Shown here: in pieces, positions 22,491 through 34,190 of the stretch
How the letters are laid out: every line of letters begins with the position of its first letter
How positions within the stretch are numbered: position 1 is the stretch's first letter
DNA from: Epinephelus fuscoguttatus
Lineage: Eukaryota > Chordata > Actinopteri > Perciformes > Serranidae
Direction: 5' to 3'
Assembly: GCF_011397635.1 (NCBI RefSeq)
Contig: NC_064773.1
Coordinates: forward strand, 24,926,949-24,990,948
DNA: 64,000 bases
The notes under the pieces: model-generated
Told to the model about the DNA's origin: nothing
What the model saw: only the letters and a program-made list of their open reading frames with translations
Databases searched by the model: none
Position numbers and translations under genes: made by a program

Positions 22491-25240
22491 AAATATGCCC
22501 AAAGACGGTTATTAGTATAGCTTAACTTCTTTATTTGCAGCTCAGCGTCTGAGGATATGATGCAGAGAGCGAAGAAAACTAAAGCAAACATAAACAATGC
22601 GCAAAGCTGACCAAGAAACAGCAGGAACAACCTCCCAGTTTGTTGCCAATGCGCTGAAAGTTTCCCTACAGTAAGAAGCCCGGGCAAGGCAGATGACCAC
22701 CAATTGCCTGACTCTTCACCCTCTTCCAATCAACTCCTCTTCCTCTTCCCTTCCACTTCCTCCCATAAGAGCTGCAGCTGAGACAGTCCCATAATGATGA
22801 CTTTTAATGGCCCCTTAGACCTGCTGCGTTCTGCATGGGCTTCTATGCACTGCCACCATTTTCCCCTGATGCATGCTCGCTGCCTCTGTGACATCTTCCC
22901 GCAGACCGATGGGAGGAGAGGAAGAAGAGATGGACGTGGAAAGACAGACAGAGGAGAAACTGCCTGGCTTTACATGAAAGCAGAGACAAAAGAGAGATGT
23001 TTGTTATGTATGTGAATCATGGTGTCACTTCCTCTCTTTCTTCCTCCTTGTGTCTTTGCTGTTTATTTGTTGCAGCGGGATGCTTCCAGATGAAATGGAG
23101 GGAGGTGAGGAGGAGCAAACACAGACTTGATGACTTGTGTGTTTTTGGCATAACCAATAGGAGGACGGGTGCAGTTTTATTGGCATTGATTGGGGCATTA
23201 TACTGTGCATTGTTGCAAGATTATTGCATTAACTGGCCTGACTTAATCACATTAGGAATGCGAGAGAAGAGAATGGAGTATGTCAGACCCTTGCAGATAC
23301 ACACATCATAGCTTCAGCCTTTCTGCTCATTTGGTTTATTTGGCGGCGCGCCAGGCAGCTACAAGAACTGTGGGAAGTTTGCTGACTTTACTGACAAATG
23401 GACTTTTATTTCTTGGAGGGGGGAAGGCAACTCTTCAGGGTGATGATTTATGTTGTGTTTCTGTCCTCAATGACTGTGGTGATCTACCCCGAACCTGAGT
23501 CCCTTGAATTTTAGATCCGACCTATTGTTCAGATTGCTGGGAGATGACATGCCTTTGTTCTCTAAAACAGTGAAAATGGATCAATTGAAAATACAATTTC
23601 TGTGGCGAACTAACTTTTTTGCTGCCACCGAAATTCCTCCCAAAGTTCTCCCAGCACCTGACCCCGCTAGAGGAAGTGTTGCTGAGAGGAAGTGACATGT
23701 CAGGCCAAAGTGAGGACGGATTTAAGTTGGTATGCCTTCTACGCCTCATTGCCCCGTGACCTGCTTTATGCAAGCATCCTCGCAGTTCGAGGAGACAAAT
23801 TGTGCCTCGTCAGTATCTATAAAAACCAGTGTTCCTTAGAGCCCAGATCGGGCTGTTCTAGAGGTTAATTGACCCCAGGCAGTCTACCTCCCTTCACCCT
23901 AGTCAGGGGGCAACTAAGCCTGAGTACTGAAGCTCTCAAAGCTGTGCTCTCACGAGGGAGTCTGCGCCTTCCCATTTCCTCCTGAACCACAGGCTTTAAA
24001 TTGTGTTGTCTCTCTTACCCCTCTAACTCTATTTGTCTGTCTCAGTCTGTGTTTCTCTCACTTTATCTGTGTATACCGCTCCATGCATAATGAGACACTT
24101 CCCTCCTCAGAGAGACGTGCTGAGGTCTGCTGCCAGGACCCCACCTGTTCACCGCGGGCCCCTGCACCTCCTGGCTGCCCTCATTAGTGCCTGGGTGAAT
24201 ACTAATGCTCCGCATGTGTCTGTCTCAATGTTGATCATAGCCAGAGCACATCAAGTGTCAATTACGGATGCAGGCAGGTAATAAAAGTTGGACTCAACCT
24301 GGAGATAAGTGATGGGCAGGCCCTGCAACAAGCTCTAACACATCCAGCGGATAAAACAGCTGGAGAAAAATGGGTTCTGCAGGATAAAATAAACTACTTT
24401 GCAACACAATTGTGACCAAATTCACAATTTTACTTGCTATGCTGAAGGAGTAATTCTAGGGAGGATAAAAAAACTCACAAAGTGTAAACCTCATAAAAGC
24501 CTCAACAGGTTTGGTAAGCATCACCACGGCCGCAATCTCAAAGCCCCTAGCTTGCTCCAACTGATAAATACACACTCACACACACCGAAAAGCCATGGTT
24601 TTCTCTTCAGCAGTCAGAGAATTTCAAAAAGCCTCATTCTCTGGTGTGATAATTACCCATGCTGCTCTCCGATGGAACATTTGCATAATCATCATCAGCC
24701 ATTCACAGAGGACACACAAAGGATTATAATGAGGCAACAGAGAAACAAGAAGCATTTCAGGGAGCCATTGAAGAGCCGCGCTGAGAGGGCAGTCATTGTC
24801 GCCCCGATATTGCGCACAGAACGCCACCAAACAGGAAGAGAGATGTAATGATCGTTTGTTTAGGGGAAAGGAAATCACAAAAACGCATGCATCCCCAAGT
24901 GTTCATGTTGCGTAACTCGGCGTGGCCTTCTTAGGGTTGCTGAGATGCTGTATTTGTGGAGAGTTGGTGGAGAGGTGAGCCAGAGAGTGGGAAGTGAAAA
25001 AAATCCTCTTATCCTTAACAAACTTGCTGTTGCAACAATCACAGTAGGTGGAAGCAGCGGGAGCTGTCAGATACACCTGCCTTTAAATCCACAGTTATTT
25101 CTCCTAACTTTGTTCCACTCGCTAGAGCACAAGTTCCTGTACACAGCAGCAGATATCAGGTAAACTTTATTTTACTGCTATTACTGCTATTTTACTGCTT
25201 TTACTGCTTACTTACTAGATTAGCACAAACTCTGCATAAG
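22491..25240. other. Long low-repeat interval, candidate regulatory DNA
   Basis: No transposon signature appears for about 2.7 kb, the longest such run before the gene start. Even-composition blocks lie at 22500-22720, 23090-23300 and 24590-24845. The last contains TTTGCATAATCATCATCAGCC, an octamer-like ATTTGCATAA site. A minus-strand frame of 137 codons (22729-22316) has hydrophobic stretches but straddles repeat-like sequence and lacks a recognisable family. I do not call it a gene. Confidence 0.3.
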
Positions 25241-25289
25241 ATGATGTTTACTTACATATCTTACCACAGACATACTCAGATTTTACCAG

Positions 25290-26590
25290 GCTGTTCTCAT
25301 GCAGTGTTGGGATGTGTAACTATGAAAAGTTATGCAGTGGAATTCATTTGTAAACCACATAAACAGGAAGGCTGCAATCATGTGAGCAATGTGCTGTCAA
25401 AAGTAAAGAGGCCAGTAGTATAAAGAGTGAAAGTCTGCTTAAGGAGGCAGGTTGGGGTGGTAGATGGGTCAAACAAACACAGGACCATCCCCCCCAGGAG
25501 ACCAGCGTTTGTGTCCCATGTGAAACCAAGTGATTTAATGGTATGTCCTCATCATGTTTCTTTTCCCATAACAAACCGATGTTACTTTACTTTCCTAAAC
25601 CTGACCTGCATAATTTTACTTTCCTAAGTCTAACCTACATAACTTTACGTGAAGTACAAAACGTCCCAACATCCAACCATTTCTTTTCATAAGCCTAACC
25701 TACATAACTTTACTTTCCTAAACCTAACCTACATACCTTTACTTTCCTAAACCTAACCTACATACCTTTACTTTCCTAAACCTAACCTACATACCTTTAC
25801 TTTTCTAAACCTAACCGATGTACCTTTACCTTCCAAAACCTAACCTACATACCTTTACTTCCCTAAACGTAACTGACGTACCTTTACCTTCCAAAACCTA
25901 ACCTACATAATTTTACTTTCCTAAACCCCACCTACATATTTAACCTTTCCAAGTCTAACCTACGTAACTTCACTTAAGTACAAAACATCCCAATGTCCAG
26001 CCATTTGTTTTCATAAACCTGACCTACATAACTTTACTTTCCTACACCTAACCTACATAATTTTACTTCTTTAAGTCCAACCTATGTAAATTTATGTTAA
26101 GTACAATCATCCCAGCAGTTAACAATTTCTTTTTGTAAACCTAACCTACGTACCCTTACTTTTCTAAGCCTAAACTACATAACTTTACTTTCCTAGACCT
26201 AACCTACGTACCATTACTTTTCTTAGCCCAGCCTACATACCTTTACCTTCCAAAATCTAACCTATGTACCTTTCCTTTCCTTTCCTAAACCTAACCTACG
26301 TAACTTTACTTTCCTAAGCTTAACCTACATAACTTTACCTTTCTAAGCCAAACCTTTACCTTCCTAAAGCCACATACCTGTATTTTCCTAATTCTGATCT
26401 ACATGACTTTACTTTCCTAAACCTAAGTGGCTCTATTTTCCTATACCTAATCTATGTAACTTTGCATTAAGTACTTAATGTAATGACGCCACTCCTGTGG
26501 TGCTAATTCATTACATATCACATGAACTGTTGTATGTGCATTTCTGCAAGATACCATAAGAAGTGTGCATGAGGATATGTCAGACATTAT
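25290..26590. repeat. Repeat element with an expanded minisatellite, 29-bp unit
   Basis: The core 25570-26450 is built of roughly thirty units of the form CTAAACCTAACCTACATACC plus TTTACTTTC, 29 bp long where cleanest (25700-25800). Spacers with AAGTACAAAACGTCCCA recur near 25650, 25975 and 26095, giving a coarser higher-order pattern. Flanks match the element at 52.7-53.3 kb (GGCTGTTCTCAYGCA on the left; GTGCTAATTCAT, then AACTGTTG and GCATGAGGA on the right), so the array sits inside a dispersed element. Confidence 0.85.
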
Positions 26591-26987
26591 ACACTGACCT
26601 TAATGCCTGCTCCTACTATGTTATGTTAGAGTCTTTTGTGCATCATTGAAAAGATAGCGAAAATAATCACTTTTAATTAATTCTCTTCTATGCATGGGAA
26701 ATGAAATCAAGGAAATCAACCACTTAAATAACAAATACTGTTAATGAGCCAATTTCAGGCTGTGAGAGATGAGCATTTAAAAAAGCAATGATTTTCTTCC
26801 ACCTTCAACAGCTGAGTGCGGGGGCTCAGGTGTGTTTTGTTGTCTCTAGAGGCTACTGGATCTTATACAGCCTTTTCATGAAAGGTGAAACACTACAGCT
26901 CTATAGTCTTGTCAATTTAATGAAGAGGAATCTAAAAGGTACTGCCACACGTGTAAGAACATACACAACACTAACAATTCATTTTCT
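26591..26987. other. Unique intergenic sequence
   Basis: Nothing is recognised. It leads into the left copy of the inverted duplicated block. Confidence 0.4.
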
Positions 26988-27286
26988 ATCAAGAGCATGA
27001 TTTTCAGGTGAGACTTTTCTGGTTTTTGGAAGCTTTAATGAAGACAGGTGGAGCGCACGACAATCTATATATGTCAGCCAGATGGTGCATCATCCTGCGT
27101 CAACCCTTTTAATGCTGGGATCAGGATGATAGAGAGGATAGCTGTGTTAGATAAGATAATCATTACGTCATACATATTTGCTGTGACTTGGCCAAGGCCA
27201 CATGGTGCGATACATGTTGGACGCAAACCAATCTTAGCTTGCTGTGTTTCACGGCCTGTGTGAGGTACAAAGGTAACCAATGTCTC
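26988..27286 (+). other. Inverted duplicated block, left copy
   Basis: This block and 30475-30736 are the same sequence in opposite orientation. Outside one extra segment of about 37 bp here (around 27189-27226) they match at about 90% by eye, and over 27067-27155 only one base differs. The sequence is not low-complexity and has no coding signal shared as an intact frame beyond a stretch of about 47 residues that is open in both copies. Candidates are a duplicated conserved noncoding element, the long terminal repeats of a foldback element, or a shared exon. No target duplication was found at the outer ends. Confidence 0.7.
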
Positions 27287-28559
27287 TGTTCACGCTAGCA
27301 GCACAAACAATTTTCTTTTGCTTCATCATGTTTAGTGTTGTAGTTGGAAGACTGTGGAAAAGCGTCATAGAACAAGTCATGACGGGGAAAAATTCTAACA
27401 TGGTAGTCTTTTTGTTGGAACGTCCCATGCTGCGTTGATTCTCCTCTACTGCACGGGATAAACCAGGCAATGTTGTGCCTAACATTCATGTTCTTCTCAC
27501 CCCATGTTTGTCTCATCAGGGGCTAATATATAGCTTTAATTTACCAGTGGTGAGTGCTACGCGTTATATGCAGCACACATGAGTTGAAAAAAGTACTTTT
27601 TATTAGGAAAGAGTACTTTTCATCTTCCATTTAAAACTGTACTTCTGCTCTTTACTAGATTATATTTTTGAACCAGTAATCTACTTTTTACTGTGCTACA
27701 TTTGCCAGTTTTGCCTTCAATACAGCTAATTTGCTCTAAATACAGAGATAAAGTGTAGGGGAGGGAGAGTGTGCAAGGAGCACCTCTGTTGCCAGCTGCT
27801 TGGAAGAAAAAGAAGCACCACCTGTCGTTTAACCACAATGCATTGATGACAGAGCAAAACCCAGAACTACAGTCAGCTTCCAGCAACAATCTCTGGTCAC
27901 ATCTGGCCACACTTTTTATACCAAAATGTAAAAGGACAACAGTTACATGACAAAGTGCCTACCATGCCTCCTGTAAAACACAGAGATATCCACTTGTGGC
28001 AAGACCAGTTGAACTGCGAGAGGCAGATCTGGAGAATTAGCACCAACAACCCTAACCTTAGGACTTGCACCTAAAGAATCTACTTTCCGCTTTAATTTCT
28101 CAGAGGGTTTCCCAAAAAAATCACCCATACACAGGTACGTTACACAAATGAATACAGGCACGATGTAAGAAGTTTAACAAATTTTATTACTCACAATAAA
28201 ATAATTTCTTTATTAAGTTATTTCTCTTTAAAAAAAAAACAGTTATATAGTTCTTTTTTATTTCCAAAGGGTAAAATATTAATCTGTATCAGTGACTCAA
28301 AAGTTAAGTCAGAAAGAGAGTTAACGACTTTAGCTGTTTTTGAGGTCAACTGCGCAAAGAAAAAAAGAAAAGAAACCAAACAAAATACATACAAAACAAC
28401 TGCAAACTCAAATCAAAACGAAAGAAAAAAAAACAAAAACAAACATGCTGCATGCATAAACTTAGCAGGTCCTCAATGCTTTGTTAACTTCCCACCCCCC
28501 CCACTAAGGAGTCACGGTCCGAGGTCAGTCTTGAACTACAATACACTACTTTAAAAAAA
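27287..28559. other. Spacer between the inverted copies, left part
   Basis: At 27590-27720 AGTACTTTT and GTACTTCTGCTC-type motifs resemble a common fish repeat. 28160-28460 is A/T-rich with long A runs. No gene. Confidence 0.35.
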
Positions 28560-29230
28560 GGGCGTCTAAACGACGAAGGCAGAGCGGCAGAGCGGCTGTC
28601 TAAGTGAGCCAGGCAAAACAAAAAGAAAAACTACGGAGGTAAGAGGCAAGGCAGGGCAAAACAGCAGCCTAACGCCAGGCAAACTTTAAAAGAGACACAG
28701 AGTGAGCGTTAATAACCAATACAGAAGCTACCTAAGCACTAGCAAACAAAATAACATTGAGCTTGTGGCACTGTTTACCTGCGTGGTCAGCTGTAGCTTG
28801 CACAAATCAATAATCTAGCTGTTGGAAGCTAATGGCGGCAGCGGCGGCTAACCGGAAGGGGACACACACACACCTCGGCTCAACAAGCCAGCCTACAACA
28901 GAGAACTGTCAACATGGCACCTTATAACATCTTCACAGCATCATAAGACTGTGCTACACATACCTGGAGAACAAACACACGGCACCTACTACGCCGGGAA
29001 ACCACGGCTTGGCGGAGCTGCACGCCGGCCAGCACTTGCTTCAGCAGGGGAGAAAGGGCGACTAAAGGACAGCAGGGGGGTATATGAACAGGTCCGCATT
29101 AACAGCCAATAACGCGGCAGCACTACAGGTGCCGGTAAGGGGCGTGACACACACCTGCTGCGATCGCCATGCCTGCTGCAACATAAACAGACTGACACTA
29201 AAAAAAATACAATATATACACACTGTAAAT
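28560..29230 (-). promoter_or_regulatory. GC-rich, promoter-like block
   Basis: This is GC- and CpG-richer than its surroundings. On the minus strand one reads a CCAAT box in reverse (TATTGGCTG, 29115-29107), CACGCCCC (GC-box-like), ATATACCCCCC, and then CCAGGTATGTG at about 28965, which fits a splice donor consensus (CAG|GTATGT). A minus-strand open frame (29198-28989) crosses the block without a recognisable domain. It could be the promoter and first exon of a transposon or of a noncoding transcript. Both are inferences. Confidence 0.3.
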
Positions 29231-30474
29231 AAACACCCGGTTACACACTTTTAAAATCTCCTCGAACAAGCGCATACTGTAAGTGAAAATGTAGCTAGCT
29301 AGCTAATAACTGTAATCTTTGCTGTTAACTTGTAGCTAGAAAATGACTTCCCATAATTATGGTTAAAGAAGATTTGTTTTCCTTTTTTATTATTGTTTTG
29401 CACCGGTCTGCACACCCTTAAAGGGGCTCTGTGCAATTTCAGAGCATTTGAGTTGTCTGGACACAGCTCTGAGCCGGCAGCTAGCAGCTAATGGTGCTAA
29501 CTCTATGAATAATGCTAAACAACGGCAACAGTGCTGACAGAGCCAACGGTGTTAGCTCAAATTACAACACAAGGGGTAGCGTGATTTCAATCACTGCACG
29601 GGACGCCATTACTCAACTATCTTTATCTAGTAAATCAGTTGCGGTCCTGGCACATTTGATGCCCTTGGCAACGTGTTGTACATGTGTTATAATAATAATA
29701 TGAATCAATAATCAATAGAAAAAGAATTACACATTCACTTGTTCAGAAGAATAAACAATAAATTAACACATGACATTGTAAAATAATAAAATGTAAAATT
29801 AATTTTCTAATTGAGCTAGTTGAAATTCTGCGCCAGTACTGATACCAGTGATTCAAATAACAATTTCGCCAATAGCCGACACCAATGTTGCTTAGATTGG
29901 AGTTCCTTCTTTAAAATTTTGTTATTATACTTCTTTGGTTTCAGGGAAAAATGCAAATCTACATGAAAAAAAGGACAGTTTTAAAAACACTTACTCATTC
30001 ATTACACTACCTTTATATGAGCACAATTCAATAATACACATTTATGAAAAACATCTACAAAAAATAAGCAAAAAGCCTTTTACTACATATGACACATCAT
30101 AATTCCCTTTCTAATATCTATTTTACAGAGCTGTGAAATCATCAATAAATTTCTCCTTCAAACAACTGTTTTTAATAAAGTTTCTCACTAAAAGCTACAT
30201 TTTACAAGATTACACTGAACACATCATGAGAATGTTATAATTTACCTTTGCCCCATACTCATTTTTACTGAAAAGAGCTTGAACGCTCCACAATGTAAAT
30301 CATCATTGGCATCAGAAAGCTTTTATCGTTTTCACAGGATAACGATACAGCGTGTTCACAAGATGTCGGATAACTTGCTCATCTCCCCCAGAGAGCAGGT
30401 AAAGTGTAACCAGCCGGGGAGAGGGGCTGAGGGATGATAGGAACACAGAAAAAAAAGGCCTCTGTTTATTTAGT
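29231..30474. other. Spacer between the inverted copies, right part
   Basis: 29400-29690 contains fish-repeat-like sequence (AAGGGGCTCTGTGCAATTTC, repeated GCTAGCAGCTAATG-type motifs). 29820-29900 has GTACTGATACC, reminiscent of hAT subterminal motifs. The rest is AT-rich and featureless. Confidence 0.35.
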
Positions 30475-30736
30475 AGACATCAGTTACCTTTGCACTTCAT
30501 GCAGGCCGTGAAACACAGCAAGCTAAGATTGTTTGTCACAGCATGAATGTATGATGTTAGGATTGCCTTATCTAACACAGCTATCCTCTCTATCATCCTG
30601 ATCCCAGCATTAAAAGGGTTGATGCAGGATGATGCACCATCTGGCTGACATATACAGATTGTTGTGCGCTCACCTGTCTTCATTAAAGCTTCCAAAAGCA
30701 ATCAGAAAAGTCTCACCTGAAAATCATGCTCTTGAT
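30475..30736 (-). other. Inverted duplicated block, right copy
   Basis: Reverse-oriented partner of 26988-27286, lacking that copy's extra 37-bp segment and thus probably nearer the ancestral form. Both copies start with ATCAAGAGCATGATTTTCAG on their own outer side. Immediately outside lies a T-rich run and repeat debris. Confidence 0.7.
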
Positions 30737-30840
30737 CTTACCTTTTTTTTTCTTTTACTTGAGTCATTTTTTTAATGGGAGCACTTGTACTTTTACTTGA
30801 GTACAGATTGTCAGTCCTCTACCCACCACTACTCTTTACA
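30737..30840. repeat. Fish repeat fragment (ACTTTTACTTGAGTAC)
   Basis: ACTTTTACTTGAGTACAG and CTCTACCCACCACTAC form an end sequence of a very common teleost repeat; related phrases recur at 48.8-49.5 kb. Confidence 0.55.
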
Positions 30841-31735
30841 CTGATGTGTTTTTTTGCCCAGTGGGTCCTTGTAGCATCATTTGGAGAAGCACTACTGTGG
30901 TGTTGCAGCTCTCCAAATCTCCAGGTCAAATTGTCTCATCAAAAGAGCAGTGTTACTCCTGTTGGTCTCAATAGGGGGAAAAAAGTAATTGATCTTTGTG
31001 CACAGTGTCTCAGGGACAAACATAAATCATCTGTAGAGCTTTTTTCACCGTTATTTAACTCGAAAACTTATGTGTGCACATCAAAGAGAATGGCATGAGC
31101 CGTGATCAACAGGCCTTACAACCTCCCGTGTGGAATTGTTCAAAATAAATGTATCTGCACTTTGAAGTGAAAGAGCTTTTACTGATCGGATGTTGGGACA
31201 GTGAACTGAGAGTACGCAGAAATGGGTATGGCGGATCAAGGGGGGCGAATGTTCTCTCATCCAATCCAGTGACTTATTAAGGCTCCATACTGTGCCGGCT
31301 TAAACATTAATGCTAAACTAACGACAGAGCTTTGTGGATCAATAATTCAGGTAAAGAGGATGTATGCTTGCTGAGCTGGACGGATCAAAACATTAGCCTT
31401 ACATGGCTGTATCACACATGAACAAAGTAGGCTAAAACATGACACGTGAAGCAAATGCACACGGCTCTGTGAAAGCCGCCCTTGTGTACCTGACTCGATA
31501 AATTCATGTTGCATGCCCTTCAACTGACGGGTAAGATGTGGTTTAGGTAAACAGCCAGCGAATTATGCATTCAGCCACGGTGCTGGATGTGAGCAACATC
31601 TGCCCACTGCACTGTGCAGTCGGCTAGCTTATTCGAGGAGTGCTCACACAAGAACAGCCAACCTGTGGGGAGAAGTGCACGAGTGCCATCCCTGAGCTGT
31701 TTCTCCTCAAAAAAACATCCTGCATGCCTGCTGGT
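30841..31735. other. Unique sequence, candidate conserved noncoding block
   Basis: 31080-31560 is even in composition, free of simple repeats and rich in TAAT/ATTA cores. No coding evidence. Confidence 0.3.
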
Positions 31736-32240
31736 GTCCCCCTCCCTTCCTTCCCGTCTCTCTCTCTTTCTCCCTCTCTGCAGCTCCCTCACTTCACAAA
31801 ACTCCCCCATGAAGAGACTTGTCATCTGTACACCTCCTCCTTGTCATGTTTTTCCTCCCCCTCCTCTCCCCCCTCTCTCCTCCTCTCCCTCCTCTCTGTA
31901 ACTTTCACTTGCTCTGCATCGTCTTTCTCGGAGCCAGTCCATAGTGACAGCGCTGTCTCTTCCTCTGGATGCTGCTGGGTTGACAGGGAGAGGGGAGGCC
32001 CAGAAAGCACAGAGAGACCTGCTTGCACTCTCACCAAGATAGGCAAGGAGGGAGGAGGGAGGAGGGGGGGCGGGCGGAAAAAGAGATAGTGAAGGAAAGG
32101 CATGCACAGAGACAGAGAGCGGGAAGGGGAAGGGAGTTGAAAGAAGAGAGGGAGAAAAGAGGCAGGTTAGTCTCAGAGAGAAAAAAAAGGGAGAGATATG
32201 GTGAGATAGAGTGAAAAGACGAGTGATTAAGAAAAAGAGA
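31736..32240. repeat. Adjacent polypyrimidine and polypurine tracts
   Basis: 31736-31905 is almost pure C/T on the plus strand (CCTCCCCCTCCTCTCCCC and similar). After about 130 bp of mixed sequence, 32040-32235 is almost pure A/G. The strand bias flips, so each strand holds one purine and one pyrimidine arm. Open frames of up to 154 codons here are low-complexity artefacts. Such tracts can form triplex (H-DNA). Confidence 0.8.
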
Positions 32241-33079
32241 TAAAGGAGGGAGCAGAGAGCAGAGAGTGTGCAGTCAGGGCTGTGGGGATATGAAACATCC
32301 TCAGGCAATATTCCTCAGCCTCAGCTCTCTCACGGTGAAAAGACAAAAACTTAGCTTTTATGCCGTAAACTTTGCTTGCGTTGTAGACAGGGCTTAGGAG
32401 TAAGTGCAGCGCGGCGAGGATGATGAGGAATACAAATGTTAGCTCTCTTTTGACTGCATAACATCGCAACTACGGTAGGGCATTGAGTTGTTACTTGTGA
32501 GGTGTGATCTTTTTGACAAGGGCATCGGAGCAACCACCGTGGGCTGCTGGAGAGGTTGAGCACAATGAACTTGTGGCCGAGCTGACCCGCTGACAAATAC
32601 TTCATCTTTTGTTACAGTACAGCCCCCTTTGGTAATACATCTTCTGTTTTGTTTTACTTCTCAATATTTAACACAGAGACAGATATTTTTTTGGTCAGCC
32701 AGATAAACTGACCCTTCGTTACACCTCCCCTGAACGGCGACTGTCCAATCATAGCTTAGCAACTGTAACTAGGCACAGTAGTTCCTGTCAAGCTTTGGAG
32801 TTCCTTACATACTAAAGCAGTGTGCTTGAGGCTGTAGTGACAGTGATACTATTTAAAGTTTGGAGGCTTCTCTAACACCAAAATCACAAGACCATAATTG
32901 TCAGAGATGGATTAAAAAGTGTGATTATTTGCTTTAACACAAGCTGCACTCATTAGCATGTCCGGCTAACTTGCTCACTACCTGGTCTTGGAAACTTTAG
33001 TAACAAAGCCAGGAGTTTGAATATCAATTATCTTTCACAAAAGTCCCAGTTCACAATTAGCACATCCACTGTGTGGCAG
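32241..33079. other. Unique intergenic sequence
   Basis: No gene supported; 32270-32600 is compositionally even and may continue the candidate regulatory block. Confidence 0.3.
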
Positions 33080-33088
33080 CTAGTCCTG

Positions 33089-33766
33089 GACAGGACTGGG
33101 TCTAGTGGAAAAAATTATTATGCCAGTACCTATACCAGTGCCATTAAAGTGATACTGATGCTAGTAGAATACTTAACGCGATACCCATAATGTGAACGAG
33201 GCAGCCTGTAGTAGGCTAAAGCCATACATTTGAACATTTTGGTGGCATCTCAAGGGGCTGACCTGCCAATTCCATCAATACACCGTGGCAGACTCCACCA
33301 CACCACAGACTGTATGCTGCTCCCCTGCTGAGGGAGTGTGAGCTCTGCGCTGGGGACAGTTGTGAGAGTCCGCCTGGCAGCACACGTGCTGTGACAGAAC
33401 TAAATGTTAGCACTGCATGGCTAATGTTGCCTAACAGTTATTAACAGGTTTATCAACAGAGTCGAACCATCTCTTTGTCATTGTGACTGGGACCGTTTAA
33501 AGGCTTGTGAAGATTGTGAGCTGCTGCTGCTGCTTTATTAACTCATGCTTACTGGGCAGACCATCCGCCAACAGCAAAGTGGCTGCTGAGATGGCAGCAA
33601 CAGAAAGTTTGCTCATCCGGCAGGGAGTCGGGATTGTCCAGGATCAGGCCTCCAGCGCAAAAAAGATCGGATGCAGGTATTGTTTAACTAGAGACGTTTC
33701 AACACTACTTGATACTGGGTTATTTCAGTTGATACCTTAAAGGTATCGAGCATTGATACCAAGCCC
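33089..33766. mobile_element. Degenerate hAT-like element
   Basis: TAGTCCTG occurs at both sides (33081-33088 and 33767-33774), a possible 8-bp duplication. Ends resemble each other loosely (GGACTGGGTCTAG on the left, reverse complement of right GGGCTTGGTATCAATG). GATACC/GGTATCG motifs lie near the right end, as in the other hAT copies here. Interior noncoding. Confidence 0.5.
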
Positions 33767-33844
33767 TAGTCCTGAAAACTGATATATCGAATTTTGGCTA
33801 ACATTAGCAGCTGTGTCCTGCATCTTACTGACTGGCCACTATGG

Positions 33845-34190
33845 CTTATTTTCCATAACCACTTATCCTGTTAGGGGTTGCGGGGGGGCTGGAGCGTATT
33901 CCAGCTGACAATGGGCGAGAGGCAGGGCTGACACATAGAGACAGACAACCATTCACACTCACATTCACACCTACGACCAATTTAGAGTTACCAATTAACC
34001 TGCATGTCTTTGGACTGTGGGAGGAAGCTGGAGTACCCGGAAAAAACATGCAGAGGGGCTACCTCACCCTGAGATTGACCCCCCCCCCCCCCACCACCAC
34101 TACCACCACCACCACGGGTTCGAACTAGGAACCTCAAACCTCTTGCTGTGAGGTGACAATGCTATCCACTCACCACCATGCCACCCCAAT
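33845..34190 (-). mobile_element. V-SINE-like SINE, second copy
   Basis: This is the minus-strand relative of the SINE at 10.35 kb. From the 3' side it shows CTTATCCTGTTAGGGG, GGGGGCTGGAGCGTATTCC, then GTCTTTGGACTGTGGGAGG, and box B (complement of GGGTTCGAAC) near 34127. A C-run plus (CCA)n at 34079-34116 interrupts it between box B and the central domain. The copy is more diverged than the first, with deletions in the middle. Confidence 0.82.

Noticed and set aside
22316..22729. Minus-strand frame of 137 codons with hydrophobic segments
   Set aside because: No recognisable family, no splice context, and its 3' half lies in repeat-like sequence.
23345..23352. GGCGCGCC palindrome as a special site
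   Set aside because: A single 8-bp restriction-like palindrome; expected occasionally by chance.
25640..26450. Interstitial telomere repeat
   Set aside because: CCTAACC occurs in the unit, but the period is 29 bp and no TTAGGG tandem run exists.
26465..26480. 16-bp palindrome CATTAAGTACTTAATG as a regulatory site
   Set aside because: It lies in the flank of the minisatellite element, where AAGTAC phrases recur.
31844..32308. Overlapping frames of about 150 codons on both strands
   Set aside because: They are forced by the CT and GA tracts, which lack stop codons in most frames.
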